64,000 nucleotides of DNA, from positions 1,891,486-1,955,485 of the forward strand of contig NC_017094.1 of NCBI RefSeq assembly GCF_000284315.1, in the 5' to 3' direction. This DNA is from Leptospirillum ferrooxidans C2-3. Lineage in GTDB: Bacteria; Nitrospirota; Leptospirillia; Leptospirillales; Leptospirillaceae. Positions 45,616 to 54,214 of the stretch are shown here, in pieces; the first letter of the stretch is position 1; every line of letters starts with the position of its first letter. The position numbers and the translations under genes are program-made. The notes beneath the pieces were generated by a model that did not search any database, had not been told where the DNA came from, and was given only the letters and a program-made list of their open reading frames with translations.

Positions 45616-46485
45616 TTGACAAAACAACCAACTCGTTCTGGAGAAAAAAAGCAATCAGGCTTGTCGGCTCTCTTTTTTCTGGTTGCATTGATGTTTGCCC
45701 TTGGTTTTTTTCCGGAGTTTGCCCGTTCGGAAGCTCCCTCATCCCTTTTTGATCCATCAGCGGCCCCTCCGAACGAAATTGATCTCGGAACCGGACTTCA
45801 CTATTGGAGTTACTCCGAATCGATCGGAGATTCGGACAACGCCACCATGATACCCGTCAGGGGCAGGGCGATGTGGTACTGGACCCATTTTCTACTGGGA
45901 CTGGACCTCTCCTACGAACCTTCGATCAGTGGCTCGTATAACGGGTATCTTCAGGGAGGGAACGGGAACAACACGCCTTACTCCAGCAAAATGGCAGAAA
46001 ATATGGATCAGGAAGCGGGCCATATCGGCACGACCTTTGTCCTGTGGGGAACTCGATTCAATCTTTGGGGCTCGGTCGGAAACCATCAGCAGATATGGAT
46101 GACGCCAGGGCCTTATGGTTATACGGAAAACTACGATATCCCCTATTGGGGAGGAACGATCGAAGAAATCTCTCCACTGACTGATGGAGGTCTGGTCCTG
46201 TTTTCAGAGTTGGGGTTTAGAGAGGCGTTCTCCCCCTCCGTGAACGTGGGTGCCTACAACGACCCCACACTGAGTCTGGGGGGAGCAAGCAATGTCCATG
46301 GATTGCTTGGACTCAGGTACTACTTTATTCCCAGACTGGCGCTCTATACCGACTTCCGGTTCAGCGCATGGAACTTCTCCCAGAGTGGTGTTTACCATAT
46401 TCCCAATTCCACGACCTATATACAGGAACCAAACTCACAAACATTCTGGTGGGGACCGGATATCGGCATCACCTTCGATTACTGA
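45616..46485 (+). CDS. Outer-membrane beta-barrel protein
   Basis: 289 residues from the TTG at 45616, chosen because it places a basic segment (TKQPTRSGEKKQ) directly before the hydrophobic core ALFFLVALMFALGFF and a cleavage site ARSEA; an in-frame TTG at 45532 is also possible. The mature protein is rich in aromatic and glycine residues with alternating hydrophobic strands and ends ...GITFDY, a terminal aromatic typical of barrel proteins. Transport function unknown. Confidence 0.75.
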   Translation: MTKQPTRSGEKKQSGLSALFFLVALMFALGFFPEFARSEAPSSLFDPSAAPPNEIDLGTGLHYWSYSESIGDSDNATMIPVRGRAMWYWTHFLLGLDLSYEPSISGSYNGYLQGGNGNNTPYSSKMAENMDQEAGHIGTTFVLWGTRFNLWGSVGNHQQIWMTPGPYGYTENYDIPYWGGTIEEISPLTDGGLVLFSELGFREAFSPSVNVGAYNDPTLSLGGASNVHGLLGLRYYFIPRLALYTDFRFSAWNFSQSGVYHIPNSTTYIQEPNSQTFWWGPDIGITFDY

Positions 46486-46511
46486 AGCTCTGCTGTCCCA
46501 GACTTTCCTGT

Positions 46512-46643
46512 TTACTCGAGAAGACTCATTCCACTGATCACGGCGACCACCAGTGAAATGGTTGTTACCCCCGCCAGAACAAGACTTGTCCATACCATCA
46601 TATGAAGATCATCGAACCTTGGTAATCTCATTTTTTTCATCAT
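46512..46643 (-). CDS. 43-residue single-span membrane peptide
   Basis: MMKKMRLPRFDDLH is followed by one span (about residues 17-38, VWTSLVLAGVTTISLVVAVIS) and GMSLLE. The start has GGGGGAG seven bases upstream. A basic N-terminus suggests an inside-N topology. Function unknown; not in a visible operon with the OYE gene, which ends on the other side of the gap. Confidence 0.55.
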   Translation of the reverse strand: MMKKMRLPRFDDLHMMVWTSLVLAGVTTISLVVAVISGMSLLE

Positions 46644-46746
46644 GACCGCTCCCCCTTAACGATTGACCTCAGAAACAATGGCCATAGGTTAGCGGGGCGT
46701 CCTATCGAAAGCCATGACCTCCATCACAGGGATCATGAGAGCCAGA

Positions 46747-47826
46747 TCAACCCCTTCGCGCCGGCCATCCTCTCAGATAGGAGTCCGGTGGGGAAATGGA
46801 ACCGTTCAACTTTAACGAGGCTTCAAGCGGCCAGTTTGAATTCCGAAGCATCGCTCTCCCGATGAAAACCACATCTCCCTTCCCTGAAACAACAATCGAT
46901 TCGGCCTCTTCGGGGTCGCTAACAAGACCAACCGCTCCTGTGGAAATATTCGCCTCTTTGCGAATTCTCTCTGAAAGCGGGACCTGGAAGAGAGGTCCGA
47001 CCGGAATAACCGCATGGGGAACGATCCCTCCGCTTGACACATCAACGAGATCAACGCCCAACAACTTGAGCTTTTTAGAAAGCGTGACAGAGTCTTCTAC
47101 CGACCACCCTCCCTGGACCCAGTCCGTTGCCGAGATCCTGACAAAAAGTGGTAACTCTGATGGCCAAACACCCCGAACCCTTCGGACAATCTCAAGAGGA
47201 TAACGCATCCTCCCTTCGATGTTTCCTCCCCATTGATCGGTTCGCATATTCGATAAAGGAGAGAGAAACTCGTGAAGAAGATATCCATGGGCAAGATGAA
47301 GCTCAAGAACATCAAACCCTGCTTCCTTCGCCCGAATGGCGGACTGGACAAAAGCCTCCGCGACCCTTTCCATCTCGGAAGAGTTCATCTCCCCCGGAAC
47401 TTGATGGGTTTCGGAAAAAGGGATCGGAGAAGGAGCGATAATGGGCCAACCACCTTCAGAGCCCTGAAGAGGACTGCCTCCATCTTCCCATGGTCGGTGA
47501 CAAGACGCTTTTCTTCCTCCATGTGCGAGCTGGATTCCAATTTTGGCCCCCAGTGAATGGACAAGATCGACAAGGGGGACAAGCGCCTTCCCCTGACTAT
47601 CTTCCCATATCCCCATATCCCCCATGGAAAGTCGTCCTTCTGGACTAACGGAAGAAGCTTCGAGCATGACAAGAGCCGCACCGCCCTGTGCTCGTGCACC
47701 GAGATGAACAAAGTGCCAGGGAGTCACATATCCTTCCTTGGCCTGATATTGGCACATCGGAGAGAGGAAAATACGATGAGGAAATGTGATGGAGGCCAAA
47801 GAAACTGGATGAAAAAGCTCAGACAT
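46747..47826 (-). CDS. Old yellow enzyme family NADH:flavin oxidoreductase
   Basis: 359 residues from ATG 47826, with GAGGTG eight bases upstream. TIM-barrel FMN enzyme: SPMCQYQAKEG with the cysteine typical of YqjM-type enzymes, QLAHGGRKAS, the HLAHGYLLHEFLSP substrate motif and VFIGRAML at the phosphate site. It reduces activated C=C bonds with NAD(P)H. The physiological substrate is unknown; detoxification is a common role. Confidence 0.9.
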   Translation of the reverse strand: MSELFHPVSLASITFPHRIFLSPMCQYQAKEGYVTPWHFVHLGARAQGGAALVMLEASSVSPEGRLSMGDMGIWEDSQGKALVPLVDLVHSLGAKIGIQLAHGGRKASCHRPWEDGGSPLQGSEGGWPIIAPSPIPFSETHQVPGEMNSSEMERVAEAFVQSAIRAKEAGFDVLELHLAHGYLLHEFLSPLSNMRTDQWGGNIEGRMRYPLEIVRRVRGVWPSELPLFVRISATDWVQGGWSVEDSVTLSKKLKLLGVDLVDVSSGGIVPHAVIPVGPLFQVPLSERIRKEANISTGAVGLVSDPEEAESIVVSGKGDVVFIGRAMLRNSNWPLEASLKLNGSISPPDSYLRGWPARRG

Positions 47827-47940
47827 CGGATTCACCTCGGATCAGATTCAACAAACAACACAGTCATCAAGGGAAGGATGTGGCCAATCAGCCAATCCAT
47901 CCTTCCCGCCTTAAAGCCCTAACACAGCATATTCCAACGC

Positions 47941-48168
47941 TCAGAGTTTCGAATGGGTCCCGTCACAGAAAGGGGCGTTCCCCGACTTTTTGCAGGTACA
48001 CCAGGCAACTTTTCTGTCTGACGCAATTGTGACTTCCATCGGAGTTTTCCCTGTATGAAGACGGCTATGGCTTCCGTCACAAAAAAGTTCGCTACCGGTT
48101 TTACCGCATGCACACCAATAATAGGTTCCAGCAGCCTCATCCCTGACAATGGGGGATTTTCCTGACAT
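47941..48168 (-). CDS. Double CDGSH iron-sulfur protein
   Basis: 75 residues with two CDGSH modules: CACGKTGSELFCDGSH and CTCKKSGNAPFCDGTH. This is a tandem, single-chain version of the 44987 protein. AGGAGG lies five bases before the ATG. It is downstream of doxX and marR on the same strand, so it may belong to the same redox operon. Confidence 0.88.
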   Translation of the reverse strand: MSGKSPIVRDEAAGTYYWCACGKTGSELFCDGSHSRLHTGKTPMEVTIASDRKVAWCTCKKSGNAPFCDGTHSKL

Positions 48169-48255
48169 CAATGCCTCCTTACAAACATGTTATAGACAAC
48201 GAACAATTGGTACTTGCCGGACATTCCGGCAAGTCTTGACGGGGATTTTCCCCTA

Positions 48256-48702
48256 TCAATCCAGTTTTTCCGCGATGATTCCATCAACAGATGCCTTGCC
48301 TCCCCCGCTAAAAAGAAGGGAGATGGACATCGCAATGACGAGAAGATGATACTCGTACCCCTCTCCAGCCTTCGTTCCATACCAGTTCATGAAGAAACCG
48401 TTCTGGATGTGAACAAGAAAGATTGCACCAAGCATGATCATGACAAAGGAAACCGCTACAAATCGGGTCAAGAACCCCAGCAGCAAAGCAACGCTTCCAA
48501 GTGACTCCCCAATGATGACGAGAAAAGCCAATGGGGCCGGGATATGCATTTTATGTGTAAAAAAACCCATCGTCCCGGAAAACCCAAAACCGCCAAACCA
48601 TCCGAGAAGTTTTCCGAACCCGTGGGGAAGGATCACCCCGGCCAATCCCAACCGAAGGACCATCGCTGACCATGTTGGTCTTGTATCAAAAAAGGATTTC
48701 AT
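48256..48702 (-). CDS. DoxX family membrane protein
   Basis: 148 residues from ATG 48702 with GGGAG upstream. Four hydrophobic segments (about 18-38, 58-80, 85-105, 122-140) with GLAGVILPHGFGKLLGWF at the start match the DoxX/YphA family, some members of which take part in thiosulfate:quinone oxidoreduction while many are uncharacterised. It follows marR by 17 bases. Confidence 0.85.
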   Translation of the reverse strand: MKSFFDTRPTWSAMVLRLGLAGVILPHGFGKLLGWFGGFGFSGTMGFFTHKMHIPAPLAFLVIIGESLGSVALLLGFLTRFVAVSFVMIMLGAIFLVHIQNGFFMNWYGTKAGEGYEYHLLVIAMSISLLFSGGGKASVDGIIAEKLD

Positions 48703-48719
48703 CTTTTTCTCCCTGATTA

Positions 48720-49223
48720 TCATTCACGTGTCTGTTCCTTACCCCCGCCATTGCTCCCTTTCTTCGAAAACTCATCCCGGATCTTCAAAAGGAGTGTCCG
48801 GAGGAGCTCCATCTCTTCCTCCTTCAATGCCCGTTCGAAAAAAGGATCCAGATAATGGATCTGGGCATCAAAGGTTCTCCTGAAAATCTCGTCACCTTTC
48901 TCTGAGAGCCGGATGATCCGGCTTCTCCTGTCTGTCGGGGAAACCTCCTCGCTAATCAGACCTTTTGAAAGGAGACGATCAAGCAGACCTGTCAGTGTTC
49001 CTTTTGTCACAAGCGTCTTCCTTGAAAGCTCACGACAGGACATTCCATCGGTATCGCCAAGCGTCGCGATCACATCGAACTGGCCGGGAGTCAACCCCAT
49101 CAAACGGATATTGCGGTCGGATTCCCTCACAAAACCGAGATACGCCTCAACCAGTGGCCGGATGATCCGAAGAGATGAGGCTCGTCCGGACGATCCGGAA
49201 GCTTGCTCACCCTTGTTTTTCAT
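48720..49223 (-). CDS. MarR family transcriptional regulator
   Basis: 167 residues from ATG 49223 with GGGAGG seven bases upstream. The winged helix has ELSRKTLVTKGTLTGLLDRLLSKGLI (recognition helix) and the wing DRRSRIIRLSEKG. It probably represses itself and doxX through the perfect palindrome at 49251-49274. A ligand cannot be told; redox or phenolic compounds are typical. Confidence 0.9.
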   Translation of the reverse strand: MKNKGEQASGSSGRASSLRIIRPLVEAYLGFVRESDRNIRLMGLTPGQFDVIATLGDTDGMSCRELSRKTLVTKGTLTGLLDRLLSKGLISEEVSPTDRRSRIIRLSEKGDEIFRRTFDAQIHYLDPFFERALKEEEMELLRTLLLKIRDEFSKKGSNGGGKEQTRE

Positions 49224-49249
49224 CAATGCACCTCCCCCCTTCCTATTTC

Positions 49250-49279
49250 AAATTAGTACTAGTTAGTACTAATTGTCAA
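49250..49279 (-). promoter_or_regulatory. marR promoter with embedded operator
   Basis: Leftward TTGACA (49274-49279), 18 bases, TAATTT (49250-49255). AATTAGTACT and AGTACTAATT (49251-49260, 49265-49274) form a perfect 10-bp inverted repeat around AGTT, filling the space between the two boxes. That is the expected position for MarR autorepression. Confidence 0.8.
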
Positions 49280-49332
49280 GAGGGTCGCCCCAAACTCCTG
49301 AGCGAAAACATGCTAAAGGACATCTGGTCCCC

Positions 49333-49439
49333 TTGATTTCTTTTTCTGGACGACTAGAATGTTCGATGTATCCTTTTTCATCTAGGATGATGGCCTCCGT
49401 TTTGGAGGGATGAACCGTTATGGATGACGCTTTTGCGTC
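49333..49439 (+). promoter_or_regulatory. Promoter and hairpin-rich leader of the 28-residue peptide
   Basis: TTGATT (49333-49338), 16 bases, TAGAAT (49355-49360). The leader holds CCTCC-GTTTT-GGAGG (49394-49408) and GACGC-TTTT-GCGTC (49426-49439), two perfect 5-bp hairpins. They lie 20-70 bases before the ATG and could control translation. Confidence 0.55.
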
Positions 49440-49465
49440 TGCAAGAAAGGGCTAGGTGGGCTGAG

Positions 49466-49552
49466 ATGGGTAATCAATGGATGGTTTCTATCCTGATTGG
49501 CGCTGTCGTGGTGGTAAGTCTGATCGTCGCCAACAAGATCAAGGAACACTGA
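49466..49552 (+). CDS. 28-residue hydrophobic membrane peptide
   Basis: The peptide runs MGNQWMVSILIGAVVVVSL then IVANKIKEH. About 20 residues form one membrane span and the C-terminus is basic. AGGTGGG precedes the ATG. A promoter, two leader hairpins and a strong terminator at 49640-49670 make a complete transcription unit of about 300 bases with no other gene. Possible identities are a small subunit of a respiratory complex or a type I toxin-like peptide; the sequence does not decide. Confidence 0.5.
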   Translation: MGNQWMVSILIGAVVVVSLIVANKIKEH

Positions 49553-49639
49553 ACACTTCGTCCTCATGTCGGATTGTCTTACTACTGGCAAGTTGTCCTA
49601 TTGTTATCATGCTGATCCGTGATGAGATTCACCATTCCG

Positions 49640-49670
49640 GCCCCGGATTTTTCCGGGGCTTTTTCTTTTT
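49640..49670 (+). terminator. Strong rho-independent terminator
   Basis: GCCCCGGA - TTTT - TCCGGGGC, a perfect 8-bp stem, followed by TTTTTCTTTTT. It ends the small unit ahead of tmk. Confidence 0.92.
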
Positions 49671-49713
49671 CCCAACCCCCTTGTAACCCTTCATTCAGAA
49701 ATATGGAGTCTTC

Positions 49714-50373
49714 TTGTCCCCCAAAGGCCTCTTGATCACATTCGAAGGAATTGACGGGTCCGGAAAAACGACTCAGGCTTCCCGCCTTGCAGCGGCAATT
49801 GGCCCGGGTCGAGCCATCCTGACCAAGGAACCGGGTGGAACCCCTGTCGGGAAAACACTCAGATCCATGCTCCTCGATCCCGATCTGAAGATCGATCCAA
49901 AGGCTGAACTGCTCCTTTTTCTGGCCGATCGGGCCCAACATGTCCAGACACTCATCCGCCCCCATCTCGAAGATGGCTCCATCGTCATCGTGGACCGTTT
50001 TATAGACGCAACAGTCGCCTATCAGGGCTTTGGCCTCGGCCACCCGCTCGAGCTGATCGCCTCCATTCACCAAAGGATTCTGGAAGGGTTGCTCCCCGAC
50101 CGGACATTTCTTTTCGACATCGATCCCCAAAACGCCAGGGATCGGATATCCCGGAGGGGAGACCCCAAAACCTCGGTCGAGAACCGGTCAGAGGAATTTT
50201 TTCAGCGCGTCCGGAACGGCTATCTCCAGACGGCCGAAGACCACCCCGGACGTTTCAGGGTGATTGATGCCCTTCTGCCCCAGGACGAAATTGCCGGAAT
50301 CATCCTTGCAGACCTTCAATCTCTCGAAGCCGGCATGGGACAGGAGCGGAGCCTGAAAGGAAAAATGTCTTGA
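49714..50373 (+). CDS. tmk: Thymidylate kinase
   Basis: 219 residues from TTG 49714, six bases after GGAG. P-loop FEGIDGSGKTTQ, the DR(F/Y) motif VDRFID, and DPQNARDRISRRGDP in the lid region. It phosphorylates dTMP to dTDP. Overlaps holB by 4 bases. Confidence 0.95.
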   Translation: MSPKGLLITFEGIDGSGKTTQASRLAAAIGPGRAILTKEPGGTPVGKTLRSMLLDPDLKIDPKAELLLFLADRAQHVQTLIRPHLEDGSIVIVDRFIDATVAYQGFGLGHPLELIASIHQRILEGLLPDRTFLFDIDPQNARDRISRRGDPKTSVENRSEEFFQRVRNGYLQTAEDHPGRFRVIDALLPQDEIAGIILADLQSLEAGMGQERSLKGKMS

Positions 50374-51350
50374 TCATCGGCCATGAAAAGATCCGGAGCC
50401 GGCTGGACGGCCTCATCGAACGGCCCGAGATCGCGGCGACATTCCTGTTCTCTGGTCCCGAAGGGGTTGGAAAGATGCTTTTGGCCCGGGAGTGGGCCAA
50501 AAAGATCCTGTGTCTCGGTGGGAATTGTAACCAAAAACCATGCGAGTCCTGCCGCATTTTTCATGCGGAAACGCAAAATCATCCTGACCTGATCATCCTT
50601 TCCACATCCTCAGAGGGACAATCCGGCTCCAGAAGATCCTTGAAAGAGGAGGAAGAATCCTCGACCATCAAGATCGACAAAGCCCGAGCCTTTATGGTCG
50701 AACTCTCGAACGCACCGCTTGTTTCCAACCGGCGTGTAGCAATTGTCGATTCGGCTCATCTATTGACGACCCAGGCAGCGAACAGTCTCCTGAAAACACT
50801 GGAGGAGCCTCCTCCTGCGACAATGATCGTCCTGGTCACACATCTTCCGGACCATCTTCCCCAAACCATACGCTCCCGCTGCCTGAATGTTTCCTTTGCC
50901 CCGCTTTCCCTCCCAGAGTTCAAGGCCGTTCTCGAACAGATCGGCCTGAAGACCGAAATGGCGCCGGAGGACCTGTACCACCTGGCATCGGGTGCGCCCG
51001 GACAGGCTGAATCCCAGTGCCTTCCATCAAGGACCCGTTCACTTGAAGCTTCAAAGCGGCTTTTTTCCGCGATCAAAAAGCCGGCAACCTCTCTTTTTTC
51101 CGAACTTTCGGTCATGCTTGAGGATCCGGATGAGGACTTCTTCCTGAACAGTCTCGAACGATACCTTCTGGATTTATACCGCCAAGAAGGAAAAGATCCT
51201 GAAAATCGGCCTTTCACAATCGACCCTATCAAGAGAGAGATGCTTCATGATAAGCTTCTTGAGATAAGGACCATGTCTGCTTACAATATCCATCGGGCAA
51301 TGAATGCCGAGGAGGTACTTCTTGAGTTTCGAGAAATCTTCGGAGCCTGA
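50370..51350 (+). CDS. holB: DNA polymerase III delta' subunit
   Basis: 326 residues from a TTG overlapping the tmk stop. Clamp-loader AAA+ domain: FSGPEGVGKMLLA P-loop region, a zinc module CLGGNCNQKPCESC and the SRC-like motif IRSRCLNVSF. Part of the tau-delta-delta' complex that loads the sliding clamp. Its 3' end overlaps ricT. Confidence 0.92.
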   Translation: MIIGHEKIRSRLDGLIERPEIAATFLFSGPEGVGKMLLAREWAKKILCLGGNCNQKPCESCRIFHAETQNHPDLIILSTSSEGQSGSRRSLKEEEESSTIKIDKARAFMVELSNAPLVSNRRVAIVDSAHLLTTQAANSLLKTLEEPPPATMIVLVTHLPDHLPQTIRSRCLNVSFAPLSLPEFKAVLEQIGLKTEMAPEDLYHLASGAPGQAESQCLPSRTRSLEASKRLFSAIKKPATSLFSELSVMLEDPDEDFFLNSLERYLLDLYRQEGKDPENRPFTIDPIKREMLHDKLLEIRTMSAYNIHRAMNAEEVLLEFREIFGA

Positions 51351-52125
51351 AATCCAGAATCCTGAGAAGGATCCCAAAAAATATTGGGTCATGACTTCAA
51401 AGATCAAGAATCTTGGTCCCGGGATCACACTCTGGGCGGAGTTTGAGCCAGGAAACCCCTACAAGCTGAACGATATTGTCATCGGAGAGTTCTCAATGGG
51501 GATCACTCCCATGACAATCGTCGAAAGTCCCCGCATCCTGAGCGAAGATCTTTCTCTTCAACTTCCCGCTTATAAAGTCCTCAGGAAGGCAACATTTGAA
51601 GACCACTCCAGGATTGTCACCTTGCGCGCAAGGGAGACCAATCTGCTTCTTTTCGTCCGGGAACGCTCGAATGCCCGGAATCTTGGGATGAAAGTCGTCG
51701 ATGTCACCGGCAATCTTTCCGCAACAGAGTTCATCATCTATTACACCGCGGAAGGCCGGGTGGACTTTCGGGAGCTGGTCAAGGATATCCATGGACGCTT
51801 CCGGGGCCGCCATGAGCTTCGGCAGATCAGTCCGAGGGAACACGCCGGCCTTTTGGGCGGAGTCGGTCCCTGTGGGCAAGGCCTGTGCTGCAGCAGCTTC
51901 ATTTCCGAGTTCAAATCCGTCACGACGAGACAGGCCAAGGAGATCGATCCGGACCTTTCTCCCATGAAAACAACCGGGATGTGCGGGCGGCTGAAATGCT
52001 GTCTCTCCTTTGATCCGAATGACAAGCTTTCCGGTGACTGGGTCACCGTCGACAATGACCCCATGGGCCGGAAAAATCCGAAAGAAAAAGTCTTTCCTCT
52101 TTCGGCGACCCGCCGGAGCGCATGA
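51322..52125 (+). CDS. ricT: PSP1 domain protein, RicT/YaaT type
   Basis: 267 residues from TTG 51322, six bases after GAGGAGG, inside the holB 3' end; an in-frame ATG at 51304 is less likely. PSP1 core LWAEFEPGNPYKLNDIVIG and the RicT cysteines GPCGQGLCC and GMCGRLKCC, which in Bacillus bind Fe-S clusters with RicA/RicF. The gene order tmk-holB-ricT is widely conserved. Confidence 0.88.
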   Translation: MSFEKSSEPEIQNPEKDPKKYWVMTSKIKNLGPGITLWAEFEPGNPYKLNDIVIGEFSMGITPMTIVESPRILSEDLSLQLPAYKVLRKATFEDHSRIVTLRARETNLLLFVRERSNARNLGMKVVDVTGNLSATEFIIYYTAEGRVDFRELVKDIHGRFRGRHELRQISPREHAGLLGGVGPCGQGLCCSSFISEFKSVTTRQAKEIDPDLSPMKTTGMCGRLKCCLSFDPNDKLSGDWVTVDNDPMGRKNPKEKVFPLSATRRSA

Positions 52126-52207
52126 CACCATCCCTTTTGCTTTTTCCCCCTGACCCGGGAACCATCACCCCAATCATTGAACCATTCACTCCATTTCCGA
52201 GGACCCC

Positions 52208-54214
52208 ATGGAACAAATGAACAAGAATACCCACTCCCGACAGGGATTCATGATTACGACCCCGATCTATTACGTCAATGATATTCCCCATATTGGCCAT
52301 GCCTATACGACGATTGCCTGCGACAGCGTTGCCAGGACAAAACGCATGGAAGGGAAAGAGGTCTTTTTCCTGACCGGGAGTGATGAACATGGTCAGAAAG
52401 TCTGGCAGTCCGCCACTCGCGTCAATCTTTCCCCTCAAAACTATGTCGACCGGATTGTGGGAAGATTTCAGGACCTCTGGAAAACACTGACCATCTCAAA
52501 CGATGATTTTATCCGGACGACCGAACCCAGACACCAGAAAGGCGTTTCCGAAGCCCTCAGGGTTCTCTGGGAAAAAGGGGAGATTTACGAAGGCCCCTAC
52601 GAAGGATGGTATTGCACCCCCGACGAACGCTTCTGGACAGACAAGGATGTCGTCGACGGCCTCTGCCCCGAATGCAGGCGGCCTGTCGACAGGGTTTCCG
52701 AAATGAACTATTTTTTCCGGATGGGCTCCCGTCAATCCTGGCTTCTGGACTGGTACAAGTCCCATCCTGAAGCAATCCGGCCCGAAGGCCGCTACAATGA
52801 AATCATGGGCTTTCTGGAAAAGCCCCTCGGTGACCTCTGCATTTCAAGACCCGTCTCACGCATGCCCTGGGGCATTCCTCTTCCCTTCGCCCCGGACTAT
52901 GTGACCTATGTCTGGTTCGATGCCCTGATGAATTACATCACTGTTTTGCAATCGGATCCATTTTCTGAAAACAGGATCGAAAAGTTCTGGCCTGCGACCC
53001 ATGTCGTGGGAAAAGATATCCTGACCACCCATGCGGTCTATTGGCCTGCCATCCTCAATGCCCTGGGTCTTGACCCTGCAAAACTTCTCTTTGCCCACGG
53101 CTGGTGGACCGTCAATGGAGAAAAAATGTCCAAAAGCCGCGGGAATGCCATCGATCCTGTCGCCTATGCCCAAAAATTTGGCTCGGAATCCCTCCGCTAC
53201 TTTCTCCTCCGGGAAGGACAATTCGGACAGGATGCCGATTTCTCCGACACAGCCCTTATCGGTCGCATCAATGCCGATCTCGCCAATGATCTGGGCAATC
53301 TTTTATCGAGAGTCATTGCGATGGTCCAGAAATTCTCACCCGATGGTCTTGTCCGTCCGAACCTTGAAAGCCACCCGGACCTTCTCCTTGCAGCGGGCAA
53401 GCTTTCCCAGATTCCGACGCTGACCGGAGCCTTCGAATTCAACAAGGCATTGATTCAGCTCTGGAATTTCATAGGAGAGCTGAATCGCCATGTCGACAGC
53501 AAAGCTCCATGGGTCATCGCAAAGGATCCGACCAGAAAAGAGGAGCTCGACCTGACCCTTCACGATCTTCTTGAAGGACTCAGGCTCACGGCTGTCTATC
53601 TCACCCCTTTCATGCCGTTAACGGCCTCCACTCTTTTCGGAGCGATCGGGGCATCCGACAGCATCTCGGCTCTGACCTATGAAAAAGAAGGACAATGGGG
53701 AGGGCTCCCTCACACGGTACACGTCCGGACGATTCCGCCTCTCTTCGAAAAAAGGCTGCCGGACGGTTCCCTTCTCCCGAAAGAAGACTCTTCTGCGCCA
53801 AAACGGGAAAAAAGACCTCCGTCCGCAGGGGCTTCCGCTGACAAGGAACCAACTCCACCATCTTCCCAACCATCCGAGTCTGCTATTATGGAAGCCATTT
53901 CCCTGGATGAGTTCAAAAAAGTCCAGATCCTCCCGGCCCTCGTCCTGGCGGCGGAACCGGTTCCAAAATCCACGAAACTGTTAAAACTCAGGGTGACCAT
54001 CGGACAAGAAGAAAGAACGATCGTTGCCGGAATCGCCGGCTCCTACACTCCGGAATCGTTGGTTGGAAAAACCGTGGCGATTCTTGCCAATCTCAAGCCG
54101 GCAAAGCTCATGGGAGTCGAATCCCAAGGAATGATTCTCGCCGCACAGTCCGGTGATGGGGTCTCCGTTTTGACCTTCGACAGGGAGGTTTCTCCGGGAG
54201 CGCAGATCCGATGA
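52208..54214 (+). CDS. metG: Methionyl-tRNA synthetase
   Basis: 668 residues. HIGH motif HIGHAYTT near residue 28, KMSKS as KMSKSRGN, and a zinc knuckle CPECRRP in the connective peptide. The last about 110 residues form the tRNA-binding EMAP-II/Trbp domain (VQILPALVLAAEPVP, LMGVESQGM), joined by a Lys/Pro-rich linker. The 3' end overlaps tatD by 4 bases. Confidence 0.96.
   Translation: MEQMNKNTHSRQGFMITTPIYYVNDIPHIGHAYTTIACDSVARTKRMEGKEVFFLTGSDEHGQKVWQSATRVNLSPQNYVDRIVGRFQDLWKTLTISNDDFIRTTEPRHQKGVSEALRVLWEKGEIYEGPYEGWYCTPDERFWTDKDVVDGLCPECRRPVDRVSEMNYFFRMGSRQSWLLDWYKSHPEAIRPEGRYNEIMGFLEKPLGDLCISRPVSRMPWGIPLPFAPDYVTYVWFDALMNYITVLQSDPFSENRIEKFWPATHVVGKDILTTHAVYWPAILNALGLDPAKLLFAHGWWTVNGEKMSKSRGNAIDPVAYAQKFGSESLRYFLLREGQFGQDADFSDTALIGRINADLANDLGNLLSRVIAMVQKFSPDGLVRPNLESHPDLLLAAGKLSQIPTLTGAFEFNKALIQLWNFIGELNRHVDSKAPWVIAKDPTRKEELDLTLHDLLEGLRLTAVYLTPFMPLTASTLFGAIGASDSISALTYEKEGQWGGLPHTVHVRTIPPLFEKRLPDGSLLPKEDSSAPKREKRPPSAGASADKEPTPPSSQPSESAIMEAISLDEFKKVQILPALVLAAEPVPKSTKLLKLRVTIGQEERTIVAGIAGSYTPESLVGKTVAILANLKPAKLMGVESQGMILAAQSGDGVSVLTFDREVSPGAQIR

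Noticed and set aside
49456-49500. TPP riboswitch-like GGCTGAGAT
   Set aside because: The rest of the TPP aptamer (ACCC...GAACCTGAT core) is missing and the sequence lies within the 28-residue ORF region.
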